Of a DNA stretch of 64,000 bases, positions 45,242-55,425 are shown one piece after another. The translations under genes were made by a program, and so were the position numbers. The notes under the pieces are model-generated. The model did not search any database. It saw nothing but the letters and a program-made list of their open reading frames with translations, and was not told the origin of the DNA. Position 1 is the stretch's first letter; the number at the start of each line of letters is the position of its first letter. The DNA comes from Callipepla californica brunnescens (Eukaryota > Chordata > Aves > Galliformes > Odontophoridae), in contig JALIRH010000002.1 in assembly GCA_023055505.1 (NCBI GenBank), positions 3,705,001-3,769,000 on the forward strand, read 5' to 3'.

Positions 45242-47952
45242 TTCTTTTTCTCCTGTTGCTGCCCAAGAACCTACTTTCCGTGTATGCATGGGAGAGCACT
45301 GCGCGAAGAAAAGGTTTCTGCTGCACATCACATCAAGGTCAGTTCAAGGCTCTGACCATGTGCTGTGGTTTTAAAGAGGCAATGACAACTCTTAACAGTG
45401 GGAGGCAGATTTAAGTCCTTCAGCCTATGTAGCTGTAGGACACCGTTTACAATTTTATTCCCATTTTATTTTGCCGTTTCTGTCCTTTCATTCATTCTCT
45501 GAAGGTAAACGTGTTTGCATGGTTTGTAGCTGTTGAAGCCACATCATCCTTGGGCTCATTAAGGCTGAGGCCACTGATTGGCCACTAATGGGAGGTTTCT
45601 TTTGGAATAATTATTTTTGCTCATTTGATTTGACATGCAGGGGATGGAAGTAAGTGCCAAAGAGATGGTTAGGACAAGCTGTTTGTATCTGGTCTTAAAT
45701 AGGAAACAGTTTCTCCATCCTTGATTTCTTCCTCACTTTATTTGAGCTATATTAAGTGAATGTTACGCACAAACTATTTTCAGAAAGTGGTAATTATTTT
45801 AAATTATCTTCTTCCAATATTCTTTCATTTTTTAATGTATTCAAATGCTGGTAAGATGTTGTCCAGACTAGATGATGATAAAATTTGATCATCTTCTGCT
45901 GTTTAGTAATGAAAGCAATATTGGAAGATTGTGTAGCAACCTTAAAAAGCGTACTTTGACACTTTTCATTTTATTGGAGTTGTTCTAGTCTATTATTTAA
46001 CAAGCCTTCTCTTTATTACTTAAAGAAGTGATTGCTGTATTTCACATGGATCTCATTTTTCTTCAATTTCTATTCACTTGTACAGCATTCTTCAGATAGC
46101 TTTGTGTTCTGCTTCTCATGCTAATTCTCTTTACAGCAGCTGCTAGAGCATCTTAATGAAATTTGGCATGTCAGCCACCTTCACTACCTGCCATGTGCAG
46201 TGCAGCCGCACAATGTGGTTGAGCATATGTGTAACCTCTTCAGGACAGTCTGGTGGTAAATCTGGCCACTCAGCTCCTGAGCCTGCAAAACTTTGCTCTA
46301 ATGTCCTTTATTTATATGCATGCCCTTTTTTACGACATGGGATATAGTGCAGATATTGTAACATCTTTTCAAGACCAAATTGGTGCTGGTCTAACGATGG
46401 CCAAAGCTGAATGTTTGTGTATACTATTGTGTTTAATGCAACTAGAGTTTAATGGTGGTAGATCATTGTTCCAGATGATTGACCAAAGAGAAAAGTCAGT
46501 TTTCTTTTTGATGCTATAGGCTACTCTGTTGTTTAAAATCTAGTGAGTGATCTGGTGAAAACTGTGTTAATTCTCATGAAACTCTGCCCTGATTGGAAAC
46601 TCTCAGGTTAACTGAATAGAGTCTGTGTGAGTAGCTTTATCCTGACAGTTTAAATATTTTAGTTTTATCGATAGATCTTTAACTCGCATAGTCACATGCA
46701 TGGGAATGTGAGAGTCCAGCCATCTTTCTCATTCTTTTCAGTGTGGTTTTTCATTTTTCCTCCATAAAGAAACTGACATTTCCTGTGTTCCAAAAAAGAC
46801 AAGCAGGCAAATTGCATTTAGGCTGCAAAGGTTTGTTAGGTCTAACTCCAAACAGGCAACTATATATCTGAGTGAAAATAAAAGAGTGCGAGTCTGGTGC
46901 TTTATTTTAGGTAGACAGGGATGTGTTTAAGGTGAAGTGTGTTCAAAACTGTGACATATGCAGTGCTTTGATGTTTCTGTGAAGCTCAGTAGCATTTTCT
47001 GTGGATGGTAAATGGTGCTTTGAATAAAAAAAAATATTTTTTCTGCATGCTCTTTTGAGGAGCTGAGTTGCTACTGGAGTAGTCACTGAAATTGAACTGA
47101 AAAGGGATCATGCTGCAGTTATTTTCATATTTATGTGCTGCCCTCTTTGGCCATTATTTTACTTTTACTTGGTCCACTACTGTATTTCCCAATTGGAGCT
47201 AAATGCTCTGGAGCCCTGGGGATTTTTGCAATTATTGCCACTGATAGAGCAAACAGGGGCGAGGAATCTAAGCCGTTGCTATAGAGGCTGTATATGACAC
47301 AACACCCTTGGAGCACTGGGCATAATAACCGTAACGTGAAAAGTGAGCTATTGATTCTCTGCCCACTCCAAGGGAATGAAAAATTTCCTCCTGATCTGTA
47401 AGCCAGTGTGCTGACAGCATCCTCCTCTAAGTGCCTGTCCACCGAGGGCTGACTCTGTCCTCTGGCCACTGTTTAGTTTAGGCTAATGAAAATGCATGTG
47501 CATTTGAGACAAAAACTTGTCATATGCTTATTTTGCACTTGTATGGCATGCGTAAGTTTTGTGGCACTTAGCAAGCTGCATGATGCTGTCTCAGCCCAGT
47601 GGGTTCCAGTCTTGCTTTACATCTTGGTGAGAAGTGAGAGTCGAATCACAGAAAGAATCAAGAGGCAATTCTGGCATCCTTAATCATTTGGAGTGTTGCT
47701 TCAACTTCTGCGTAGTCCCACTGTGCGTAAATGGAGTGCTTGATGTGAACAAATATGTCTTGGTTTTAGTGATTTTTTGCCCCTTATCACTCAGGAAATC
47801 TTTGGGAAAGATTAGATCCTATGTCATAAGGAGAGACAATAGCAGAAGTGATTTCTCCAATCCTCACAAGCTAAAATTCAGCTGTTTCCTTTGAAATGAT
47901 AAATGATTTACTCAGGCTTGAAATTTTACATTTGTTTCTCATAGTAGAAGGG
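45242..47952. other. Unannotated non-coding DNA
   Basis: About 2.7 kb. A 112-codon minus-strand frame at 47131-47469 shows no family features. The same stretch is less AT-biased than its surroundings and could be a conserved non-coding element. No repeat is recognised. Confidence 0.5.
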
Positions 47953-48177
47953 GGGAGATTTAGGTGAGCTGTCAGCGGGAAATTTTTCTCTGACAGGATG
48001 GTGAGGTGCTGGCAAAGGCTGCCCAGGGGAGCTGTGGGTGCCCCATCCCTGGAGGTATTCAAGGTCAGGTTGGATGGGGCCCTGGGTAGCTTTAGCTGGT
48101 GAGTGGCAACTGTGCTCGTGGTAGGGGTGCTGGAATTCAATGAGATTCCTTCCAGTCTAAGCCATTCTATGATTCTG
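47953..48177 (+). mobile_element. CR1 3' end
   Basis: Sense CR1: 'ggagatttaggtgagctgtc', 'ggatggtgaggtgctggcaa', 'aggctgcccaggggagctgt', 'gttggatggggccctgggta' and the tail 'attctatgattctgt'. It is the first of five CR1 copies crowded into 3.3 kb. Confidence 0.93.
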
Positions 48178-49133
48178 TCATTACTGGGATTCTCAGCAAT
48201 GCCCTTTGTGGTGGCCTAGGGGTGGTGGCCCATGGACACATCAGCCAACAGCACTGACATGCCTTTTCCTTTCTTCCACAACCCTTCTCACTGGCTTTTC
48301 GTACCAGTTAGAGGGCAAAGAGCCTGCACAAGGCAGTATTAGCTCTTTGTGGGCAGCTGGAAGAGAAGCACCATGTGGATATCAGTAAACCTTGGCTGCT
48401 TGCTCTGCTGGCATCGGTGCCAGAGTTTTCTTTGGTTTGCTCCATGCAAATCTGGGACCTTGTGTTTCATTTGGAATTTTGCTTGGGACTGAACCCAAGC
48501 TTGGGAAGTGACACTGCCAAGTTTTCTCTGGTTTTGTGTCAAGAGCAACTTTGGATTAAAGCTGGAACTGAACCAGGAGCGTGATCTAACTCTCACGCTG
48601 TCTTGTACATTGAGGAAAGCTTGCCTTGTCTCGCCAAAATGGAGTCAGACAGAGGGTGTTACATTCCTGGTGTAAAATCAAAGTAACTGCTGTGGGTGTT
48701 TTTACCCATCCTTTATTGTTGATCAGCAAGCATCTCAGAGAAGAAAATCTGTAGAACAAGCCTTCAATGTGAAAGTTATGGATGCCTTTTATCTTTCTTT
48801 CACTTCATTTCTGATATTACAACATTGAAAGATGACTCTGCCCTTTTAGAGTGCATGGTTGTAGGAAATAGAAGTGAGGTCAGTGAATGAAGCGCAGAGG
48901 CTGAATGCCAGACATCTGGAGTCGCCACATCCCTGAAGTCTTGGAGGCCAGTCCCCAAAAGCAGCTTCTCATCCCCTCTTTGGAAAGTTTGAAGTGTTCT
49001 GCTGGGTCCTGTGCTGAAGGCTATCACTTGAGGATAATATATAGGAACCCAGTAAAATGGTTTGATGTATCAGCATTTCTGTTAGTACAAATAATTAATA
49101 AGAAGATTAATTTTTGGACTGAATTCCTTTTTC
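48178..49133. other. Unannotated non-coding DNA
   Basis: About 1 kb between sense CR1 copies. Short overlapping frames on both strands (48339-48596) look like shadows of moderately GC-rich sequence. No gene is recognised. Confidence 0.5.
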
Positions 49134-49267
49134 CCTCTCTGGAGGCGTTCAAGACCCTCCTGGATGTCTACCCGTGTAACCTGGTCTAGGGAGCCTGCTT
49201 TGTCAGGGGGTTGGACTCGATGATCTCTAGAGATTCTTTTCAACCCCTACAATTCTGTGATTCTGTG
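49134..49267 (+). mobile_element. CR1 3' end
   Basis: Sense CR1: 'ctctctggaggcgttcaaga', 'gtgtaacctggtctagggag', 'gggttggactcgatgatctc' and a two-octamer tail 'aattctgtgattctgtg'. It is the same subfamily as the short fragment at 20.87-20.95 kb and the inverted copy at 18.1 kb. Confidence 0.93.
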
Positions 49268-49514
49268 TAAAGAATCTGAGGATTCTGAGGGTATCTTGCT
49301 CTTCATTTAGGTATTTCAACTCTATTTGTCACATACCAAAAGAGCCGATGCTAAAGAGGACTGGTATGGCATTTTTAATCCTCTTGTCAACAAAATCTGT
49401 GGTATGAGACTCATTAAATGTGAGCAATGTGTTTATGTAACCCCACAAACACACAGGAGGTACAAGTACATGGCCACTCTGTATCTACTAACACTGTGTG
49501 CCCCATTTTCACTC

Positions 49515-49696
49515 AGTGAAGCACTGGCATCAGCTGTCCAGAGAAATTGTGGATGCCCCATCCCTGAGGCATTCAAGGCCAGGGTGAATGGGGCCCTGGT
49601 CAGCCTGATCTGGTGTGTCTTGCCCTATAGCAAGGGGCTTGGAGTTGGGTAGGCTTTGATATTCCTTCCAAACCAAGCCATTCTACAATTCCATGG
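49515..49696 (+). mobile_element. CR1 3' end, diverged
   Basis: Sense CR1: 'gtgaagcactggcatcagct', 'gatgccccatccctgaggca', 'ttcaaggccagggtgaatgg', 'attccttccaaaccaagcca' and an eroded tail 'ttctacaattccatgg'. Confidence 0.88.
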
Positions 49697-50328
49697 TTCG
49701 CTTACCTCCCCTAAATCATTTAGCATGCATCAGCTCAGCTTAGAGAAAACCAGGCTTGGTACCATCCTCAGGCTGTGTTTAGAAGTCTGATTTCTGTGGT
49801 AGGATCCTGGAATTTTGTGCTTGCTTCATCTGGTGTACAACAAAAATCTTTTGATTAATTTCAGAGGCAAAGCTCCTTGGAATAAAATTTGGATTAATAA
49901 TGGAAATGCATTAAAATTTTATATGAGGAGTGGGAATTTATATCTCCCTGGGAACTTAAATTTAAATACAGTCTACCTGAAGCAGGCAAGCAGGATGTAA
50001 AAAACACAAGAATCACATTGAATGTTTGAGCCCTGTTGAGGTCTCCAATCTCATCCTACTTAAAAAAAAAGTAGGAGTTGATTGCCATGCTTCTCACTCA
50101 CAGCCTTTTTCTATTTTCTAGCCTAAAAAGATCAACTCGCTGCAAGTATTTAAGTGTCAAGGTGGAAACCCTTTACGTTTCTTGTCTTCGGACCTTTTTT
50201 TGCATTTTGCCTGATCTTGAAGTTTGGACTCAAACCACAAGTACTTAGCCAATCTGCTAGCAAAGAGTCTGCCCTTAACTTCTCTTCCCTAATCCAGGTT
50301 TTTGGGTGTTTTAGCTGCTAGGTCTTGT
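49697..50328. other. Unannotated non-coding DNA
   Basis: About 0.6 kb between oppositely oriented CR1 copies. Nothing recognised. Confidence 0.55.
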
Positions 50329-50662
50329 AGAATCATAGAATCATTTGATTTGGAAGAGACCTGTAAAGATCATCCAGTCCAACTCCCCTGCAATGAACAA
50401 GGACCTATACAGCTAGGTCAGGTGGTTCAGAGCCCTCTCCAGCCTGATCTTGAATGTCTTCAGGGATGGGGCATCTGCCACTTTTCTGGGCAGCCTGTTC
50501 CAGTGACTCACCATCCTTAACTATAAAAAACTTTTTCCTTATGTCCAGTCTAAATTCTTCCCTTTTTTAGTATAAAAGCATTTCCCGTTGTCCTGTCACA
50601 GACACTACTAAAGAGTTAGTCCCCTTCTTTTTTATAGAACCCTTTAGATACTGAAGGTCTGC
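50329..50662 (-). mobile_element. CR1 3' end (antisense)
   Basis: Inverted tail 'agaatcatagaatcatttg', then 'caactcccctgcaatgaaca', 'gagccctctccagcctgatc' and 'tgggcagcctgttccagtga'. It then enters the ORF2 C-terminal coding part and fades at 'tactgaaggtctgct'. 'attctgtgattct' right after the end resembles a sense CR1 tail and may be a scrap of another insertion. Confidence 0.92.
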
Positions 50663-50770
50663 TATTCTGTGATTCTCTTCTCATGGTGAAGGATTAGCAG
50701 TTTGTCCTCGTCCTTAGTGAATCATATTTTGCTGTTTTGGGACCGACTTAACAAAATCCCATGAAATTTT

Positions 50771-51250
50771 GGAATCGTAGAATCACAGAATGGAATAGAA
50801 TGGGTTGGAAGGGACCTTTAAGATCATGTAGTTCCAACACCCCTGCTATAGGCAGGGACACCTCCTACTAGACCAGGTTGCTTAAAACCCCATCCAGCCT
50901 GGCTGTGAACGCCTCCGGGGGGGGACAGTCACAACCTCTCTGGGCAACCTGTTCCAGTGACTCACCATCCTCACAGTAAGGAATTTCTTCCTAATATCTA
51001 GTCTAAATCCACCCTTTTTCAGTTTAAAATCATTTCCCCTTCTCCTGTTGCTACCTGCCCTTGTAGAAGTCCCTCTCCATCTTTCCTTTGGGCCCCCTTC
51101 ATATACAGGAAGGCCGCTATAAGCTCCCTCCAGAGCTTTCTCATCTCCAAGCTGAAGAGCCCCAACTCTCTCAGCCTATCCTGATAGAGGAGATGCTCCA
51201 ACCGTCTGCTCATCTTCATGGCCCTCCTCTGGACCTGCTCCAGAGCTACA
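50771..51250 (-). mobile_element. CR1 3' end with post-RT coding region (antisense)
   Basis: Inverted tail 'gaatcgtagaatcacagaat', then 'gggttggaagggacctttaa' and 'gaccaggttgcttaaaaccc'. Minus-strand translation from about 51261 reads '[19 protein letters not shown]', '[18 protein letters not shown]' and '[20 protein letters not shown]', which is ORF2 after the RT domains. It is truncated near 51250. It is the same subfamily as the 33.2 kb fragment. Confidence 0.94.
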
Positions 51251-52759
51251 AACAGACCCATTTTAAGTCATGTGGTCCAAATTTTGAGTAGCACCTTCCA
51301 GCTCGAGTTAGTTTTCTTCTATTTTTGGATTTATTCTCTTTTCACAAAAGTATTTTGACAGTGAAAATATTGGCTAGATGTATAGGCTCACCCTCACGGG
51401 AGAGAACTTTGACATATTCTGAAGTATTTTGGCCAAAATATGTCAGATTATCAGCGATCTCTATGAGTACAGATTTCCAATTTAAATCAAGTATGTTACA
51501 CATATAGTTTTAGGCCACAGTTGAAAAAGTAGATAATGAAGTGCTCTGGAAAGGGTTGTCATCACTGTTCTTCTGTCCCAGTTGAAAGCAGGAAACTCTG
51601 GTATTGTCAATAACTGTCTTATGGCTCAGCCCTATTTTGTTGCCCTGCCTCAGCTCAAGGCAAAAATGTAAGAGAATATAGCCCATAAAAATTTTGTTAT
51701 CTGTGACAGTATGAAACAGCACCCTTCTAAAAGTTGAGTATAAGAAAATGAAAAAAAAAAAGTGATGATGTGATTTAATTCTGGAGTTTAAAAACAGCTG
51801 AATCAAGAGCCTAAAAGCATTACAGCCAGCTCAGTGACTCTGCATTGCAAAGAAGAAATTGTGTTCTGGATCATTTTGTCTTTTTTTTTAAAGAAGGAGC
51901 ATGTATAAGGCAAATGGACTAATTTACTAGTAGTAACACATAACATTTTTTTGAGTTTACTTGTGCCAGTGCAAATTGAAATGGAAACTGTTATTATGAT
52001 GTTAAGCATTACCTTTTTTTCTGCACCGCAAGATTCAGATCATACATGCTTTTCCAATAAGTGCTGGACTTATACCAAATTTGAATTATACATATCAATC
52101 TTGTTTATTTTTTCAACTGTCCTTCATTCCAATTTGCCTTGACATGTCTCATAAGATCTATTTAGTTTTTGTGCTCTGAATAATATACTCTCCCAGTATT
52201 TAATTTGTTGGAGGTTAACAGCATTCTGATTGAAACTTCCATCAGCCCAGGAATGGTATCAAAGGAGAAAATGATAGGTAAGGGAAGTATAGGAAGTATT
52301 TTAGATCTAAAAGGCTAATTTAGACTAAATAGAAAATGGAAGTGAACAACTGCCCTAGTATTTTCACAGTAGCCAACCTGACAGCATCTGAAGAAAAAAG
52401 CACTAATACCTTCATTTATTTCTATATTATGAAGTTGGCAAGTAGTGATATAGGAGGCAAACTAACTCGTTCAAACTAAATTGGGTAGTTCAAACTGAAT
52501 GAAAGGCATTCAGCTGCAGTTGTGCAGTACATGGTACATAGATCCTGGAATCCTGAACAGCATCTCTTGATATCTTTGATATCTTTTGATAGTCAGGCAT
52601 AGAGAGTGACTGGCTTGATTCTGCTCTGCTAATTCATTAACTACATTAGTATGAAGAGGGTACACAAAGGTAATGTAAATAGCATCAGAATCAAGCCTAC
52701 ATAAAGCTATCCCTCATACAGTTAACTGGAAGATTCAGTCAGTGCATGGACTGAAGTCT
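51251..52759. other. Unannotated non-coding DNA
   Basis: About 1.5 kb of AT-rich sequence with short A/T runs. Overlapping frames at 51510-52142 have no family features. Confidence 0.55.
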
Positions 52760-53829
52760 ACATAGAGTTTGGTCGAGCCTTTGACTGTTGTCTTCCACAA
52801 CTTTCTCCTGAAATGTGTCTTGGATGGATGTACTCTTTGCTGGGTAAAAAACAGGGTGCATGGCCAGGCCAAGAGTGGTGGTGAATGGAATAAAATCCAG
52901 CTGGCGACTGGTCATGAATGGTGTTCCCCAGGGGTCACTACTGGGGCTGGCCCTATGTTAGGTCTTTGTTGATGATCTGGGAAAGGAGATTGAATGTACC
53001 CCCAGTAAGCTTGCAGAAGGCACCAAGTTGGAGGTTTTGATGTGCCTGAGGGTAGGAAGGCCCTACAGAGGGACATGAATAGCTTGGATCGCTGGGCTGA
53101 GGCCAGTGGGATGGAGTTCAGCAAGTCCTGAACTTCCGTCACAATAACTCCAGGCAGCACTACAGGCTGGGGGCAAAGTGGCTGGGAGACTGGGTGGAGT
53201 AAAAGGGTCTGGAGATGTTAGTTGACAGCTGGCTGCACGTGAGTCAGCAGTTTGTTCTAGTATCCAAGAAGACCAATGGCATCGTGGTTTCAATCAGAAA
53301 TAGTGTACTCAGCAAGACCAGAGAGGTAATCATCCCCTTGTACTTAGATCTGGTGAGACTCAAGTACTGTGTTCATTTTTGGGCCCCACTCTACACTGAG
53401 GCCCTGGAGTATGTCCAGAAGAGGGCAACAAAGCTGGTGACACGTCTGGAGCACAAGTCTTATGAGGAGAGGCTGAGGGAACCAGGATTGTTTAGTCTGG
53501 AGATGAGGAGGCTCAGGGAAGACCTCATTGCTCTCTACAACTTCCTGAAAGGAGGTTGTGGCAAGGTGGGAGTTGGCCTCTTCTCCTGTGTAATTAGGAA
53601 TTGGCTAAGAGGGAATGGCCGTAAGTTGTGTCAGGGGAGGTTCAGGTTGGATATTAGGAAATATTTCTTCTGACAGAGTGATGAAGCTTTAAAACAGGCT
53701 GCACAGAGAGGTGTTCGAGAAGGGTGTAGATGTGATACTGAGGAACATGGTTTTGTGGGTGTGGTGGTGATGGGCTGGCAGTTGGACTAGATGATCTTAG
53801 TGGTCTTTTCCAGCCTTAAATGATTCTAA
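52760..53829 (+). mobile_element. CR1 LINE, ~1.07 kb, RT domain A to 3' tail
   Basis: Sense CR1 that starts at RT domain A ('gagcctttgactgttgtctt', the AFD position). It runs through 'LCWVKNRVHGQAKSGGEWNK' and 'ggtgttccccaggggtcact' (GVPQGS position) to the active-site box. Next come the post-RT region and the 3' UTR 'gttggactagatgatcttag', ending 'atgattctaatt'. It is older than the 8.9 kb copy: frames break repeatedly, and the catalytic ADD is read as AEG (GAA GGC at 53016-53021). Confidence 0.94.
53215..53673 (+). pseudogene. CR1 ORF2 post-RT remnant (152 codons)
   Basis: Open frame within the 52.8 kb CR1 that encodes the region after the RT catalytic domain: '[20 protein letters not shown]', '[20 protein letters not shown]', '[19 protein letters not shown]' and '[14 protein letters not shown]'. 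It ends at a premature TGA (53671-53673) where CR1 normally continues with 'SERV'-type residues. The stop, upstream frame breaks and lost active site make it non-functional. Confidence 0.9.
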
Positions 53830-55028
53830 TTTGAAGATTCCTTCAATAGCCAGTCTGAAACTTAGTATAAGGAAAATTCTTTACATGTGAACTTCATGAA
53901 ATTCATTAACTTTCTAATCTCAGGTTTTGATCCAAGCCCATTTCTTGAAGTTGTTTTATTTAAATTGATTAGGACAAGTTACAATAAGGATGCTGAGAAT
54001 TAATTGTCCTTGTCTATGAGCTTTTTTGATCTCCAAAATACCTTTGCAAGAAGCATCACAGAAACATCAAAAAAAAAAAAAAAAGAAAAAAGACACTAAA
54101 AAGCCAAAAGATTAAGGAAAAAAAGGATCCCACTACGTGGTCTTTGATATTGTCTTTTGTGACATGATTTATTGCTCCCTCGGTTTTGTTTCATGCCTCA
54201 GCTCAGAGGACAGTAGCTTGAGGAACAACCAAGTAGGCTGGTTTGACAGAGATGCATGTTGGACTCATAATGCAGAGAAAAAGCTGAAAGAGGTGGCTCA
54301 GAGTTCAGAGAAATAAGGCAGCCAGTTTTCCTGTCTCTCTTTTCCTCTATTTCTTCTTTTTTTTTTTTTTTTAAGGAGTTTGTGCATAACATCATGTATT
54401 TGCTAAACTATTTGTTTTCTGTAGGCCTTTTGACTGACAAAGGTTATACCTGCTTGTCCTCATTATTTATCTTGCTTTACTTACTTCTCAGATGGAAGTT
54501 TAACTTTATATCATTGATTTATTTTAATGACCAATAGGTCATAAATCAGCAGCACTATAAACAACTTCCAGTAGGATCACTGTGCATTGATATTTATCTT
54601 TATAGTGGATATGAAACAAGATGAATTACAGAAACCCTACCTACACTTATAACACCTACATGTTCCTCAGCTGGTTTTATGCCCATGCTATCTGCAAGTG
54701 GATTTGGCATTACAAATGTACCTTCACAATATTGATAACAACAGAAAGGCATCCCACTGGATTACTATAAAGTTGTGACCGTGGGAGTTTGTGCATAATT
54801 ATCTCTCATATCCAGTAGATGATATTTATCTCTCTTAATTCAAGTTGCCTGAAAGCCCCAGCTCTGTCCACCATCAGTGTGAGAAGATGAGCAGTCGTAG
54901 AGCAATTCTTCTTGTACTGTGTGAGCCACCTATGACAGGAGGAATGGGGACACCTTTAGAAGTTTATTTTTCTCTGTAAACTGGGTGAGGGTCTTGCTTT
55001 CACTTGGCTGCAGTCTGAGGAGACTGAA
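53830..55028. other. Non-coding DNA with A- and T-runs
   Basis: About 1.2 kb. Holds an A16 run at 54069-54084 (then 'gaaaaaag') and a T16 run at 54357-54372. No gene or transposon is recognised. The two homopolymers lie on opposite strands about 270 bp apart without a recognised body between them. Confidence 0.6.
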
Positions 55029-55425
55029 ATCATAGAATCTTTTGAGTTGGAAGAGACCCTTAAAGATCATTTAGTCCAATTCCCCTGCAGTGAACAGGGA
55101 CATACACAGGTAGATCAGGTGGTTCACAGTCCCCTCCAGCCTGATCTTGAATGTCTCCAGGGATGGGGCATCCACCACCTTTTTGGGCAGCCTGTTTTAC
55201 CACGCTTATTGTAAGAAATGTTCCCTTTATATCCAATCTAAATTTACCCTCTTTTACTTTAAAACCATTTCCCGTTGTCTTGTCACAACAGACCCTCCTA
55301 AAGAACCTTTCCTCTTCTTTAGATACTCCCCTTTAGATACTTTAGATACTCCCCTTCTTTAGATACTGGAAGTCTGCTCTCAGGTCTCCCTGCAGCCTTC
55401 TCCTCTCCAGGCTGAACAGCCAAAG
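55029..55425 (-). mobile_element. CR1 3' end (antisense) with internal tandem repeat
   Basis: Inverted tail 'atcatagaatcttttgag', then 'cccctgcagtgaacagggac', 'gtcccctccagcctgatctt' and 'catttcccgttgtcttgtca', ending in the post-RT region 'ctctccaggctgaacagcc'. Around 55318-55367 the sequence 'ctttagatactcccc' is repeated in imperfect copies, a local expansion not seen in the sister copies at 50.3 and 59.7 kb. Confidence 0.92.
55318..55367. repeat. Imperfect tandem repeat inside a CR1
   Basis: The 'tttagatact' unit occurs four times with 'cccc'-containing spacers. It expands a site that is single ('tttagatactg') in the related CR1 copy at 50.64 kb. Confidence 0.85.

Noticed and set aside
47131..47469. 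112-codon minus-strand open frame
   Set aside because: No motif or splice context. The less AT-biased composition explains the lack of stops.
53830..55028. A16 and T16 runs as the ends of a retroposon
   Set aside because: The runs face opposite ways, and no repeat body or flanking direct repeats are seen between or around them.
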